Under the pieces are notes generated by a model. The model saw only the letters and a program-made list of their open reading frames with translations. It was not told where the DNA came from and ran no database searches. A stretch of DNA of 64,000 nucleotides from JABMQB01 sp964408795 (GTDB taxonomy: Bacteria; Bacteroidota; Bacteroidia; Bacteroidales; Prolixibacteraceae), in the NCBI GenBank assembly GCA_964408795.1, contig CAYPAW010000074.1, positions 1 through 64,000 on the forward strand, given 5' to 3'. This document shows positions 34,058 to 43,497 of the stretch, piece by piece; position 1 is the stretch's first letter, and every line of letters begins with the position of its first letter. Position numbers and translations under genes: made by a program.

Positions 34058-35533
34058 TCAGTAAGACAAGGCAAAAAGCACGCGTTGGCGGGAAGGTTTC
34101 CCTGAATAGATGCATTTTCCCTCCTCCGGTTCTCCGATCAGCGGAATGCAACGGATGGTGGCCTTTGTTTCCTCTTTTATTTTCGTTTCTGTTTCCGGAG
34201 TTCCATCCCAATGGGCAAGAATAAAACCGGCTTTTTTAGCCAGAAGATCCTGAAATTCCTGGTAGGTGTCTGCTTTCCTTGTGTTTTCATTTCTGAATGC
34301 CAGCGCTTTGTTGTATATGGAAGTTTGAATTTCCTTGAGCAGGTTTTCGGTGTACTGTTCGATGCCTTCCACGGGCACAACCTTTTTCTCGAGTGTATCC
34401 CGACGGGCAACTTCAACGGTTTTGTTTTCCAGGTCCCGGGGTCCGACGGCCAGACGCAGGGGGACTCCTTTCAATTCATATTCGGCAAATTTCCAGCCCG
34501 GTTTTTTGTTGTCGTTGTCATCATACTTCACCACGATTCCCCGGGATTTTAATTTTTCGATGATGGTAGCTACCCGGGCTGATATTTGACTCAGTTCTTC
34601 AATTTTCTTATAAATGGGAACGATCACCACCTGATAAGGGGCCAGTTTCGGAGGCAGCACCAGCCCGTTGTCGTCGGAATGAGCCATGATCAAAGCCCCC
34701 ATCAGCCGGGTTGATACCCCCCAGGATGTAGCCCATACGTATTCTTCTTTGCCCTCTTTATTGGTAAATTTCACATCAAAGGCTTTGGCAAAATTCTGTC
34801 CGAGAAAATGAGAGGTTCCCGATTGCAAGGCTTTTCCATCCTGCATCAAAGCTTCAATGGAATAGGTATCCACCGCGCCTGCAAAACGTTCATTTTCCGT
34901 TTTTAATCCTTTGATAACCGGCATAGCCATATATTTTTCAGCAAACTCAGCATACAGGTTGATGATTTTTTGGGTTTCTTCTACGGCTTCCTCTTTGGTA
35001 GCATGTGCGGTATGTCCTTCCTGCCAGAGAAACTCCGCGGTACGCAAAAATAAGCGGGTGCGCATTTCCCATCGCACCACATTGGCCCATTGATTGATTA
35101 ACAGGGGAAGATCCCGGTGGGAATGAATCCAGTTCCGGTAGGTATTCCAGATGATGGTTTCCGAAGTAGGTCGTATGATCAGCTCTTCTTCCAGTTTTGC
35201 CTCCGGATCGACGTCTATTCCTGTTCCATTGGGATTGCTTTTCAACCGGTAATGGGTTACAACAGCACATTCTTTTGCAAATCCTTCCACGTGATCGGCT
35301 TCCCGGCTGAAATAAGATTTTGGTATAAACAAGGGAAAGTAGGCATTCTCATGTCCGGTTTCTTTAAACATATCATCCAGTTGCCGCTGAATTTTCTCCC
35401 AGATGGCGTATCCATAGGGTTTAATCACCATGCATCCGCGAACAGCAGAACTCTCTGCCAGCCCGGCCTTTACAACCAAATCAAGGTACCATTGTGAATA
35501 ATTTTCGTTCCGTGGTGTCAATTCCTTCGCCAT
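34058..35533 (-). CDS. proS: Prolyl-tRNA synthetase (type 3, eukaryote/archaeon-like)
   Basis: This is a 491-residue class II aminoacyl-tRNA synthetase that attaches proline to its tRNA. Motif 2/3 features are RPTSETIIWNTYRNWIHSHR, RTRLFLRTAEFLWQEGHTAH, AVDTYSIEALMQDGKALQSG and WGVSTRLMGALIMAHSDDNG. The anticodon-binding domain follows (QVVIVPIYK; RLAVGPRDLENKTVEVARRD). It lacks the editing insertion of bacterial type 1 enzymes and ends with a Tyr, as type 3 enzymes do. Confidence 0.96.
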   Translation of the reverse strand: MAKELTPRNENYSQWYLDLVVKAGLAESSAVRGCMVIKPYGYAIWEKIQRQLDDMFKETGHENAYFPLFIPKSYFSREADHVEGFAKECAVVTHYRLKSNPNGTGIDVDPEAKLEEELIIRPTSETIIWNTYRNWIHSHRDLPLLINQWANVVRWEMRTRLFLRTAEFLWQEGHTAHATKEEAVEETQKIINLYAEFAEKYMAMPVIKGLKTENERFAGAVDTYSIEALMQDGKALQSGTSHFLGQNFAKAFDVKFTNKEGKEEYVWATSWGVSTRLMGALIMAHSDDNGLVLPPKLAPYQVVIVPIYKKIEELSQISARVATIIEKLKSRGIVVKYDDNDNKKPGWKFAEYELKGVPLRLAVGPRDLENKTVEVARRDTLEKKVVPVEGIEQYTENLLKEIQTSIYNKALAFRNENTRKADTYQEFQDLLAKKAGFILAHWDGTPETETKIKEETKATIRCIPLIGEPEEGKCIYSGKPSRQRVLFALSY

Positions 35534-35630
35534 TTTTATTATTTTGGTATAAACTTTGCTAATTTACACTTGGAAAAACGGCTACAAAATAAGCAAATTA
35601 TATGGATTTAAATAAATGGGAGGATAAGTT

Positions 35631-37172
35631 ATGAAAACGCGGATGACCATATGGATTACGGTTGCAATGGGACTCTTTTTGGGTTCCTGCACAACCAGTA
35701 CTTACACAACCGGCTCTTATCAGGATGATATCTATTTCAATCCGGGAGAACTACCCCCGCCAATAACCCTGGAAGAATCCGTGACGGAAACCCAGCCTCA
35801 GGAGAAATCAGCTGAAGATATCGTGATACGCGAAACTAGGACGAATGAGGATGGCTCCAATACCGTGTCAAACTACATTTTTGATGATGCGGAAGGAACG
35901 TTTGATGCAGCCCATTACGATATGGAGCAAATGGAACTTACCGAAAGCGATACCACCCTGTATTACGATGACGACGAAGTAAAAACAGTCATCAACAATT
36001 ACTACGACAGCGGAGATATTGATTTTGCCTACCGGATCCGAAGGTTTCACAATCCCTATTTCTACGATTCGTATTACTGGGATTACTGGGGATACAACGA
36101 CTGGTGGTTTTACGATAGCTGGTATTCCCCCTATTATAGTTACTGGGGCTGGGGTGGATCCCCCTATTATTCCTGGTATGGAGGTTATCATCATCCGTAT
36201 CGGTGGGGATATGGGTATTACAATTCCTGGTATTATGGCTATCCTTATTACTATTCCTACTATAGTCCATGGTACGGAGGATACTACGGCGGATATTACC
36301 ACGGCTATTACGATCATTCCACCTGGGCTTCCAGGAGCGATGACGATGTAAGGTACGGCCGGAGAAGCAGTTTTTCCAATTACGACACCCGGGAAGGGAT
36401 CAATACGAGGCAGGGGAGTGTAGCTCAAAGCAGAAGGTCCTCGCTGGATCAGAAAAGCGGAAATCCGGATAATCAGCGAAGAACAGCTTCTGCCCTTTCA
36501 GGAAGAAGTTCGCGTTCTTCAGCTGAAACAGCCAGCTTACGACAGACCTCAGGTTCGTCCACCCCGGCTGTTTTAACAGAAAGACGAAGGAGCGGTGTTT
36601 CGGTGGCCAACACCAGCAATACAAGAACCGGATCATCCGAAGTACGAAGCCAGAGTGGCACCGATGAGGCACTGCGCACCTCCACCTATATGAAAAGTGT
36701 GAGAACAACCAACCCCTCTTCGGCAACACGGATATCCGGTAGTGAAACACCCAATGTCGGTAATGCCCAAACGTCAAGATCGACCTATACGCGACAATCC
36801 TATACCCGGCCTACATCCACCAATACCTATACCCGGCCCCGGGTTGTCACCCGCAGATCTTCATCATCTGACCGAAGCTATACCCCTTCACGGAGTACTT
36901 CCAGTTACAACAGAACCTACCGTTCCAGTTCGACCTACACAAAAAGTGCCGCTTCAGGGTCCACCCGCTCCACAGGATCAGTAAGAAGCTCCGGAAATAC
37001 CTACAGAAGCTCCGGAAGCAATAGTAGTTACCGGTCAAGCGGAAGCTCACGTTCCAGCGTGGGAAGCAGCATTCGTTCCTCATCTTCGGGAAGCTCCGGA
37101 GGGAGCGTTCGCTCTTCCGGCAGCTCATCAGGAAGTAGCAGAAGTTCAGGGTCATCAGGCGGAAGAAGATGA
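35631..37172 (+). CDS. Lipoprotein with Tyr/Gly/Trp-rich and Ser/Arg/Thr-rich low-complexity regions
   Basis: This is a 513-residue exported protein with lipobox LGSC (signal MKTRMTIWITVAMGLFLGSC). After an acidic region (about 30-130) comes an aromatic stretch (about 132-232) of repeating Tyr, Gly, Trp and Ser such as YYSYWGWGGSPYYSWYGGY. A long Ser/Arg/Thr-rich tail to the end follows, with repeated RSSG units. No catalytic motif is visible. Similar Bacteroidota proteins are often mislabelled vitellogenin-like. It may be a surface or adhesive protein; this is inference from composition. It is followed by a FadL-like porin gene. Confidence 0.75.
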   Translation: MKTRMTIWITVAMGLFLGSCTTSTYTTGSYQDDIYFNPGELPPPITLEESVTETQPQEKSAEDIVIRETRTNEDGSNTVSNYIFDDAEGTFDAAHYDMEQMELTESDTTLYYDDDEVKTVINNYYDSGDIDFAYRIRRFHNPYFYDSYYWDYWGYNDWWFYDSWYSPYYSYWGWGGSPYYSWYGGYHHPYRWGYGYYNSWYYGYPYYYSYYSPWYGGYYGGYYHGYYDHSTWASRSDDDVRYGRRSSFSNYDTREGINTRQGSVAQSRRSSLDQKSGNPDNQRRTASALSGRSSRSSAETASLRQTSGSSTPAVLTERRRSGVSVANTSNTRTGSSEVRSQSGTDEALRTSTYMKSVRTTNPSSATRISGSETPNVGNAQTSRSTYTRQSYTRPTSTNTYTRPRVVTRRSSSSDRSYTPSRSTSSYNRTYRSSSTYTKSAASGSTRSTGSVRSSGNTYRSSGSNSSYRSSGSSRSSVGSSIRSSSSGSSGGSVRSSGSSSGSSRSSGSSGGRR

Positions 37173-37291
37173 TGAAAACAACGGTCTTCAGGACCGCAAA
37201 AGCTGACAGAAAAAAAAGCCCGTGAGAAAACAACTGTTCCTACAGAAACAGGTTCTCGCAACAGAAACAATTAAGAATAAACAACAAACCA

Positions 37292-38776
37292 ATGAAAACC
37301 ATGAAAACTATCGTATTAACCGGCGTATTGTTTTTCTTCTCTCTTTTTGGGGTACATGCACAGACGCTGGCTGATGCTTACCGGCTCTCCTCACAGAAGA
37401 TCAGCGGAACAGCCAGAGCTGCAGCCATGGGAAATGCTTTTGGTGCACTGGGGGGTGATTTTACTTCGCTGAGTATCAATCCTGCCGGAATAAGCCTTTA
37501 CCAAAGCAATGAGCTGGTAATAACTCCAACCGCACGGTTCAATCGTTCGGAAATGGATCTTTCCGGTACCCTGTATTCGGATAAGAAATATGCCCATGGA
37601 TTCAACAACCTCGGATACATAGGAACCATTCATACCGGACTCTCAAGTGAAAGCGGAATCGTGAGCATTAACCTGGGGATCGGAATGAACCAGGTGCTGG
37701 ATATGAACCAGGCTTCCCTGGGATATTACGACAGTTCACCCGTTTCTTTTCTGGATGGAATCGTTTCCTGGGCCAACGCAGAGGGCCTAACCAATGCGTA
37801 TCTGCAAAATGCCATTGGCGATATTGAATACCGTGACTGGCCGACAAAACTTGCCTGGGAAACCTATCTGATTGATCCGGTTGAAAATACCGATAACCAA
37901 TATTACAGCATCCTGTATGAAGACGAATTGGTAGACCAGCAAATGAACTATTCCTATAAGGGAGGAATTAAAGAGTATTTACTGGCTGCAGGATTGAATT
38001 TTTCCCATAAGTTTTATATTGGCGGAACCGTAGGTATTCAGGATGTAGACATCACCAAGAGCATGCAATACACCGAGTTCCTTGAAGGCGATAATTCATT
38101 TACCTACTTTGAAGACAATTTTATCAAGGGAACGGGATATAATCTGAAAATTGGAGCGATCTATAAACCGTTTCATGCCCTTCGTTTGGGATTTGCTTTC
38201 CATACACCCACTTTTTTCCAGGTGAACGACGATATGCGGTTGACTATGGAATCCAAATTGCAACAGACCTATACCCATGACGGATTGGATTTATATGACT
38301 ACCAGTTTACCTCTCCCTATAAATTCATCCTGAGTGGAGCTGTGGTATTGGGTAAAATGGCTATTATCAGTATCGACGGAGAAATGGTTGACTATGCATC
38401 CATGAAGTACACCCTTAGCCATTCAGTCGACCAGGCAAATCTTAACCGGGATGTTACGAACTCCTTCAGGAATGTTTTCAATTTACGTGTAGGAGGTGAA
38501 TTCCGGTTTTTACAAAGTCTAAGCTTAAGGGCCGGAATGGAACATTACCCCACTCCGTTTACCTCCGGGTTCAGCCTGAATGAAGCCAGCGTCAGCGACG
38601 ATAACACCATTTTTTCGTTCGGCCTGGGATACCGGACCAATGGGTTCTTTGCTGACTTTGCATTCCGAAATTCTGTGGATACATACAACCTCTACAATCC
38701 ACAACCCCACTTTGAAGATATATCCCTAGAAAACAGCAATAAACAGATCGTACTCACTGCCGGATTCCGTTTTTAA
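37292..38776 (+). CDS. Outer-membrane transport protein, OmpP1/FadL-like
   Basis: This 494-residue beta-barrel protein has a signal peptide (about residues 1-23, ending VHAQ). The N-terminal plug motif ISGTARAAAMGNAFGALGGD followed by FTSLSINPAGISLYQSNEL is diagnostic of Bacteroidota FadL/PorV-like proteins. Alternating beta-strand patterns run to the C terminus, which ends in the aromatic residue expected of a barrel (AGFRF). It probably passes hydrophobic small molecules. It lies 120 bases after the low-complexity lipoprotein. Confidence 0.85.
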   Translation: MKTMKTIVLTGVLFFFSLFGVHAQTLADAYRLSSQKISGTARAAAMGNAFGALGGDFTSLSINPAGISLYQSNELVITPTARFNRSEMDLSGTLYSDKKYAHGFNNLGYIGTIHTGLSSESGIVSINLGIGMNQVLDMNQASLGYYDSSPVSFLDGIVSWANAEGLTNAYLQNAIGDIEYRDWPTKLAWETYLIDPVENTDNQYYSILYEDELVDQQMNYSYKGGIKEYLLAAGLNFSHKFYIGGTVGIQDVDITKSMQYTEFLEGDNSFTYFEDNFIKGTGYNLKIGAIYKPFHALRLGFAFHTPTFFQVNDDMRLTMESKLQQTYTHDGLDLYDYQFTSPYKFILSGAVVLGKMAIISIDGEMVDYASMKYTLSHSVDQANLNRDVTNSFRNVFNLRVGGEFRFLQSLSLRAGMEHYPTPFTSGFSLNEASVSDDNTIFSFGLGYRTNGFFADFAFRNSVDTYNLYNPQPHFEDISLENSNKQIVLTAGFRF

Positions 38777-38957
38777 ATCAAAGAAGATAAAGTTTGGCAA
38801 GGGCACATTTCCACCTGGATTTGTGCCTTTGTCATTCAAGACAGACTCTTCTGTTGTTTATAACGATTAATTTATTAACAATCGGATGAAAATAATCCGC
38901 TTTTACTTGACCTGAAAAAAAGGTTGTAATAAATTGCTTTATCAAAGCATGCGTTTC

Positions 38958-39248
38958 ATGTCAGACTTTTCTAAAATAAACTATCGAAATGCCCTTGCTC
39001 TGTTTGAAAAGGAAGAGAGAGAAGGACGAAGGCTCAGAATGGGAGATCTGAGAACTTCCCTGTGGTTGAAGGAAAACAATATCAATTTTTCGGAAGTGAA
39101 AAAAATATCCGTCAAATTACCCGATCCAAGGCTGGTTATCATTGGGGAAGGCAAATTGAGTGGTTTTTATATTTATTCCCATATGCAACGAAAATGTTTT
39201 AAGAGCATTCATACCAAACAAAAAATAGTCCTGGAAGAGAAAATATAA
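38958..39248 (+). CDS. Hypothetical protein upstream of DUF4954 gene
   Basis: This 96-residue soluble protein starts MSDFSKINYRNALALFEKEE and has a basic middle (GRRLRMGDLRTSLWLKENNI). An ATG at 38949 or a TTG at 38934 are alternative starts. It ends 24 bases before the DUF4954 gene, consistent with an operon. I recognise no family. Confidence 0.55.
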   Translation: MSDFSKINYRNALALFEKEEREGRRLRMGDLRTSLWLKENNINFSEVKKISVKLPDPRLVIIGEGKLSGFYIYSHMQRKCFKSIHTKQKIVLEEKI

Positions 39249-39272
39249 TCATTCCAATCGAATAAAAACAAC

Positions 39273-41267
39273 ATGGAAGCATTCAGAAAATTACACCGGC
39301 AGGAAATTGCACAACTTGTGCGGAATGCCTGCAAATGCGATCAGTGGGAAAACATTGAGGTTAAGCAGGGTTTTACGGCAGAACATATCACCAATGTTAC
39401 GTTCTCAGGCAAAATTAAACTGGGTATTTATGCGGATAAAGTGGATTTCCCCGGAGGAGTTCAGAAACAATCAGGGATCAGCAATTCGGTTATTCACAAT
39501 TGTGAAATTGGGGATAATTCATACATCAACAACATTAAGAATTACATGGCCAATTACAAAATTGGCCGGAAGGTAGTCATTGAAAATACCGAAATGCTGT
39601 CTGTTGAGAACCGAACATCCTTTGGAAACGGGATTAAGATCAATGTACTGGATGAAACCGGAGGAAGGCAGATTCCCATATACAACCGGTTATCGTCCCA
39701 TTCAGCCTATATTCTTACCTTTTATCGTCACCGGTCGGAGCTGGCCAGAAACCTGGAAAATATGATTGCTGATTATGTTAGCAAGATCACTTCTGAGACA
39801 GGCTTTATCGGGGATTACTCACGAATCATAAACTGCAAGCAGATCATTGATACTGCGATTGGTGAACATGCCAGGATCACAGGGGTAAGCCGGCTGAAAA
39901 ACGGTTCGGTAAACAGCACGGAAGAAGCACCGGTTATTATTGGCGATAATGTAGTAGCGGATAATTTCATCATCTCCTCGGGTTCAGAAGTAACCGACAG
40001 TGTGGCCCTGGGAGATTGTTTTGTAGGTCAGGGTTGCATTCTGAGCAAGCATTATTCGGCTGTTCATTCGCTCTTTTTTGCCAACTGCCAGGGATTTAAT
40101 GGCGAAGCATGTTCTGTTTTCGCAGGTCCTTTTACGGTGACCCATCACAAATCGACCTTACTGATCGCCGGTATGTTTTCTTTTCTGAATGCCGGAAGTG
40201 GTTCCAATCAAAGCAATCATATGTACAAACTGGGACCTATACACCACGGGGTGGTTGAAAGAGGATCCAAAACAACCAGCGATTCCTATCTTCTCTGGCC
40301 TTCCAGAATCGGAGCCTTCACGCTGGTAATGGGTAGACACTATAAGAATTCGGATACCACCGATATGCCTTTCTCCTATTTCATTGAAAACAAAGATGAA
40401 AGCTGGCTGGCTCCTGCCATTAACCTGCAAAGCATCGGAACCATCCGGGATGCCATGAAATGGCCCAGAAGAGATCGACGCAATGGAAATGATTTCCTGG
40501 ATCAGATAAATTATAATCTCCTGAGTCCCTATACCATCCGAAAAATGATGAATGGCCAGGAAATATTAAAAAACCTGAAAAAAATATCGGGTGAATTTAC
40601 CCAAACTTATACCTGGGAAACAACCTACATAAAAAAAAGCGCCCTCGAAAGAGGAATCAATCTGTATGATATGGCCTTGCATAAATTCCTGGGAAATTCA
40701 TTTATCTCACGATTAAACAAGGGGAACCATTTCAAATCATTCGAAGAACTGAAAAAATATCTGATCCCGAAAAACGATACCGGAAAAGGAGAATGGAGTG
40801 ACCTGGCTGGATTAATCGCTCCCAAAAGTGAAATTGAAAAGTTGATTTCCGACGTCGAAAAGAAAAAAATCAATTCCATGAAAAAACTGGCCGAAAGGGT
40901 CAAACAGATCCATACAAATTATTATGAATATGAATGGGTTTGGGCTCTCGACCTCTACGAGAAAAAATACCATAAAAAAATCAGCCAGATCACCAAAAAA
41001 GACTTAATTGAACTGATTCATCTATGGGTAGAAAGTGTTGTAGGCCTTGATAAATTGCTGTATGAAGACGCCCGGAAAGAATTTACCTTAAGTTCCATGA
41101 CCGGATTTGGAATTGACGGAGACCACGAAATCAAAAAACAGGATTTTGAAAAAGTGAGAGGCACCTTTGAAAAAAATAAATTCGTTAAGGAAATTCTGGA
41201 TCATATCCAAAGGAAAACGGAACTGGGACAAAACACCATTAAAATGGTGGAACAATTAAAAGAATAA
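39273..41267 (+). CDS. DUF4954 protein, left-handed beta-helix type
   Basis: This 664-residue protein is restricted, as far as I know, to Bacteroidota and relatives. The central region (about 60-370) shows hexapeptide-like repeats resembling sugar-nucleotide acyltransferases (VIHNCEIGDNSYINNIKNYM, VIIGDNVVADNFIISSGSEV, VALGDCFVGQGCILSKHYSA). It includes the conserved GPFTVTHHKSTLLIAGMFSF and SNQSNHMYKLGPIHHGVVERG segments with several His. A helical C-terminal third (about 410-664) is lysine-rich. Acyl- or nucleotidyl-transfer is suggested by the fold only; no function is known. Confidence 0.85.
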   Translation: MEAFRKLHRQEIAQLVRNACKCDQWENIEVKQGFTAEHITNVTFSGKIKLGIYADKVDFPGGVQKQSGISNSVIHNCEIGDNSYINNIKNYMANYKIGRKVVIENTEMLSVENRTSFGNGIKINVLDETGGRQIPIYNRLSSHSAYILTFYRHRSELARNLENMIADYVSKITSETGFIGDYSRIINCKQIIDTAIGEHARITGVSRLKNGSVNSTEEAPVIIGDNVVADNFIISSGSEVTDSVALGDCFVGQGCILSKHYSAVHSLFFANCQGFNGEACSVFAGPFTVTHHKSTLLIAGMFSFLNAGSGSNQSNHMYKLGPIHHGVVERGSKTTSDSYLLWPSRIGAFTLVMGRHYKNSDTTDMPFSYFIENKDESWLAPAINLQSIGTIRDAMKWPRRDRRNGNDFLDQINYNLLSPYTIRKMMNGQEILKNLKKISGEFTQTYTWETTYIKKSALERGINLYDMALHKFLGNSFISRLNKGNHFKSFEELKKYLIPKNDTGKGEWSDLAGLIAPKSEIEKLISDVEKKKINSMKKLAERVKQIHTNYYEYEWVWALDLYEKKYHKKISQITKKDLIELIHLWVESVVGLDKLLYEDARKEFTLSSMTGFGIDGDHEIKKQDFEKVRGTFEKNKFVKEILDHIQRKTELGQNTIKMVEQLKE

Positions 41268-41429
41268 CCCCACCTTCCGGAACAGAGGGTGGTTATCCGG
41301 TGACGTGTTTCTTCCCGGCAAAACCATCCGGTAATTGCTATAGGTTTTTAAGGGAGCATCCGCTTCATAAAAATCACCTTTGACCGGGTAAATCTGTTTT
41401 TTTTGCTCAACTCGTTGGGGGTTCTTCAT
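41256..41429 (-). CDS. Possible small hypothetical ORF, antisense to the DUF4954 end
   Basis: This 57-codon ORF begins MKNPQRVEQKKQIYPVKGDF and continues YEADAPLKTYSNYRMVLPGR before the TAA at 41256-41258, overlapping the DUF4954 stop by 12 bases. Composition is plausible for a soluble protein or a gene fragment, but I recognise no family and see no clear promoter. Confidence 0.3.
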   Translation of the reverse strand: MKNPQRVEQKKQIYPVKGDFYEADAPLKTYSNYRMVLPGRNTSPDNHPLFRKVGLFF

Positions 41430-41633
41430 AGGCTACCTGAACAATAGCAACGGCTCCCTTATCCATAATATTCTGAAACCTATTTCCCCTGAGCCTGCGA
41501 AAAGGGAAATTATCTCCTGCAGGGCTGAATTTTTTTGAACAAAAGAAAAAAACACATCCATGCAAAAATTTGTATTTTTACTTGCTGACAATTCCGAATG
41601 ATCTTAATCTTAACATAAAACAAACATCGTATC

Positions 41634-42587
41634 ATGAAAACCAGCCGTCGTACATTTTTAACCACTGCAACCTCAGCCACTATAGGAGCAGCCATGCTGA
41701 GTTCCTGCAAAACAGGCAGCGAAACAGGAGAAACAAAACGGATCACACGCAACAGGATCGGGGTTTCCACGTATTCATTCTGGCAATTTAACGGGCCGAA
41801 AGAAAATTCCCCTATTGAAGAATGCATTGAAAATGCTGCCCGGATGGGATTTGACGGGATTGAATTCCTCCTGGTTCAGATGGCATCCGAAGAGAACAGT
41901 TATTTACAGAAACTGAAACGTCAGGCTTTCCATGCAGGCCTTGATATTATGGGATTTTCCACCCATCAGGGATTTATCTTTCCGGAGAAGGGAAAAAGGG
42001 AATCAGAAATTCAGAAAACCATCAACCAGATTGAACTGGCATACAAACTGGGCATACCTACGATGCGTCTGAATACCGGCCGTTGGGGAACCACCGAATC
42101 ATTCGATGACCTCATGGCCAACAAAGGTATTGAACCTGTGTTGGACGGATATACCGATGAAGAGGGATTTAGCTGGGTGATTGATGCGATTAACCAGTTG
42201 ATTCCTGTAGCTGAGAAATGCGGTGTGGTGTTAGGACTTGAAAACCACTGGGGACTCGGACGAACAGCCGAGGGGGTACTCCGGATCGTTAATGCGGTGA
42301 ACTCACCCTGGCTGCAGATCACTTCCGATACCGGGAATTTCCTTGAGCGACAATATGAACAACTTGAAATGATGGCACCCAAAACCTTCTTAATTCAGGC
42401 AAAAACCTATTTTGGTGGTGGTAAATGGTACACCCTTGATATTGATTATAACCGGGTAGCAGACATTTTCAGAAAGGTGAATTACCAGGGCTATATTTCT
42501 ATAGAATTTGAAGGCCAGGATAATCCAATGGAGGCTGTACCGAAAAGCCTCAATTTAATACGCAATGCCTTTACATGGGAAGAATAA
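41634..42587 (+). CDS. Tat-exported sugar phosphate isomerase/epimerase-like TIM barrel
   Basis: This 317-residue protein begins with a twin-arginine signal (KTSRRTFLTTATSATIGAAM) ending at a lipobox-like LSSC. The xylose-isomerase-like AP-endonuclease TIM barrel follows, with metal-ligand regions GFDGIEFLLVQ, VLGLENHWGLGRTAEGV, ITSDTGNFLE and YISIEFEGQDNP. Exported members are common in Bacteroidota carbohydrate metabolism. The sugar handled is unknown. The 366-base region before it has no clear gene on the plus strand. Confidence 0.88.
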   Translation: MKTSRRTFLTTATSATIGAAMLSSCKTGSETGETKRITRNRIGVSTYSFWQFNGPKENSPIEECIENAARMGFDGIEFLLVQMASEENSYLQKLKRQAFHAGLDIMGFSTHQGFIFPEKGKRESEIQKTINQIELAYKLGIPTMRLNTGRWGTTESFDDLMANKGIEPVLDGYTDEEGFSWVIDAINQLIPVAEKCGVVLGLENHWGLGRTAEGVLRIVNAVNSPWLQITSDTGNFLERQYEQLEMMAPKTFLIQAKTYFGGGKWYTLDIDYNRVADIFRKVNYQGYISIEFEGQDNPMEAVPKSLNLIRNAFTWEE

Positions 42588-42641
42588 TCTTCTTTGAAGC
42601 AATAGCTCAACGAGGTTATTTCAGTATATTAATCTCTGAAT

Positions 42642-43481
42642 TCACTGTTTTACAGATTGAAAGAATTCGCTTTGAAGAAATTGTGTCATCTTTCCGGGCC
42701 TTCCGTTTCCAATCAGCCGGTCATCGACCTGCACAACCGGTGTAATCTCATTGCCCGTACTGGTTATCATCAGTTCATCGACCTTAAACAGATCCCTTTC
42801 GTTAATGGGTTCTTCGATAAAATCAATCTGTCTTCTTGCACAGATATCCTCTATTGCATTTCGTGTTATACCCTGCAAAACCATATTGGATAACGGATGG
42901 GTTATTACCTGTTCATTTTTCACTGCCAACACATTGGAATGGGTCGCTTCAGTTACCCATCCATTTCGTATCAGTATACACTCTCCTGCTCCTTTTTCAA
43001 CAGCTTGGTTAAATAGCATAATGTTCGGAAGCAACGATATGGACTTAATGTCGCACCGAAGCCAACGGATATCTTCATGGGTAATCACCTTAATGCCGTT
43101 ATGAAGGTATCCGGTAAATGAAGGTAACTCAAAAGAAAAAGCATAAACAGACGGCGAAGGATTACCAGGAAAAGAGTGAATACGTGTATTCGCTCCTCTT
43201 GTAACCTGGCAATATACACCTGCATGTTTTCTTTTCAGGTTGTTTTTTTCTATCAGTGCAAAAAATATTTCTTGCAGGTTGTTGCAGTTAAAATTCAGGG
43301 AAATTGCCGAAAGGCTGTTTTTCATTCGCTTCAGGTGGTCGTCAAAACGAAAAGGTGTTCCGTTGTAATACTTGATGACTTCATAAATCCCATCGGCAAA
43401 AATAAATCCACGGTCATCAGCTGAGATCTGAGCCTTATCCCGTGGCAGGAATTGTCCGTTCAGGTAAGCGGTTTCGTTCAC
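42642..43481 (-). CDS. Class IV aminotransferase, D-amino-acid transaminase-like
   Basis: This 279-residue PLP enzyme has the fold-type IV signature: YEVIKYYNGTPFRFDDHLKR near the N terminus, VYCQVTRGANTR, catalytic Lys in DIKSISLLPNIML, and EATHSNVLAVKN with the phosphate-binding loop. The DIKS-LLPN pattern favours D-alanine aminotransferase over branched-chain enzymes. It would supply D-glutamate or D-alanine for cell wall, but specificity is not certain. It is the next gene after nfo, 16 bases away. Confidence 0.87.
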   Translation of the reverse strand: MNETAYLNGQFLPRDKAQISADDRGFIFADGIYEVIKYYNGTPFRFDDHLKRMKNSLSAISLNFNCNNLQEIFFALIEKNNLKRKHAGVYCQVTRGANTRIHSFPGNPSPSVYAFSFELPSFTGYLHNGIKVITHEDIRWLRCDIKSISLLPNIMLFNQAVEKGAGECILIRNGWVTEATHSNVLAVKNEQVITHPLSNMVLQGITRNAIEDICARRQIDFIEEPINERDLFKVDELMITSTGNEITPVVQVDDRLIGNGRPGKMTQFLQSEFFQSVKQ

Positions 43482-43497
43482 AGGTGAGTATTTAAAA

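Noticed and set aside
38798..38833. Hairpin after the FadL-like gene
   Set aside because: Arms (AAGGGCACA and TGTGCCTTT) pair imperfectly with a long loop and no T-run, so it is not called as a terminator.
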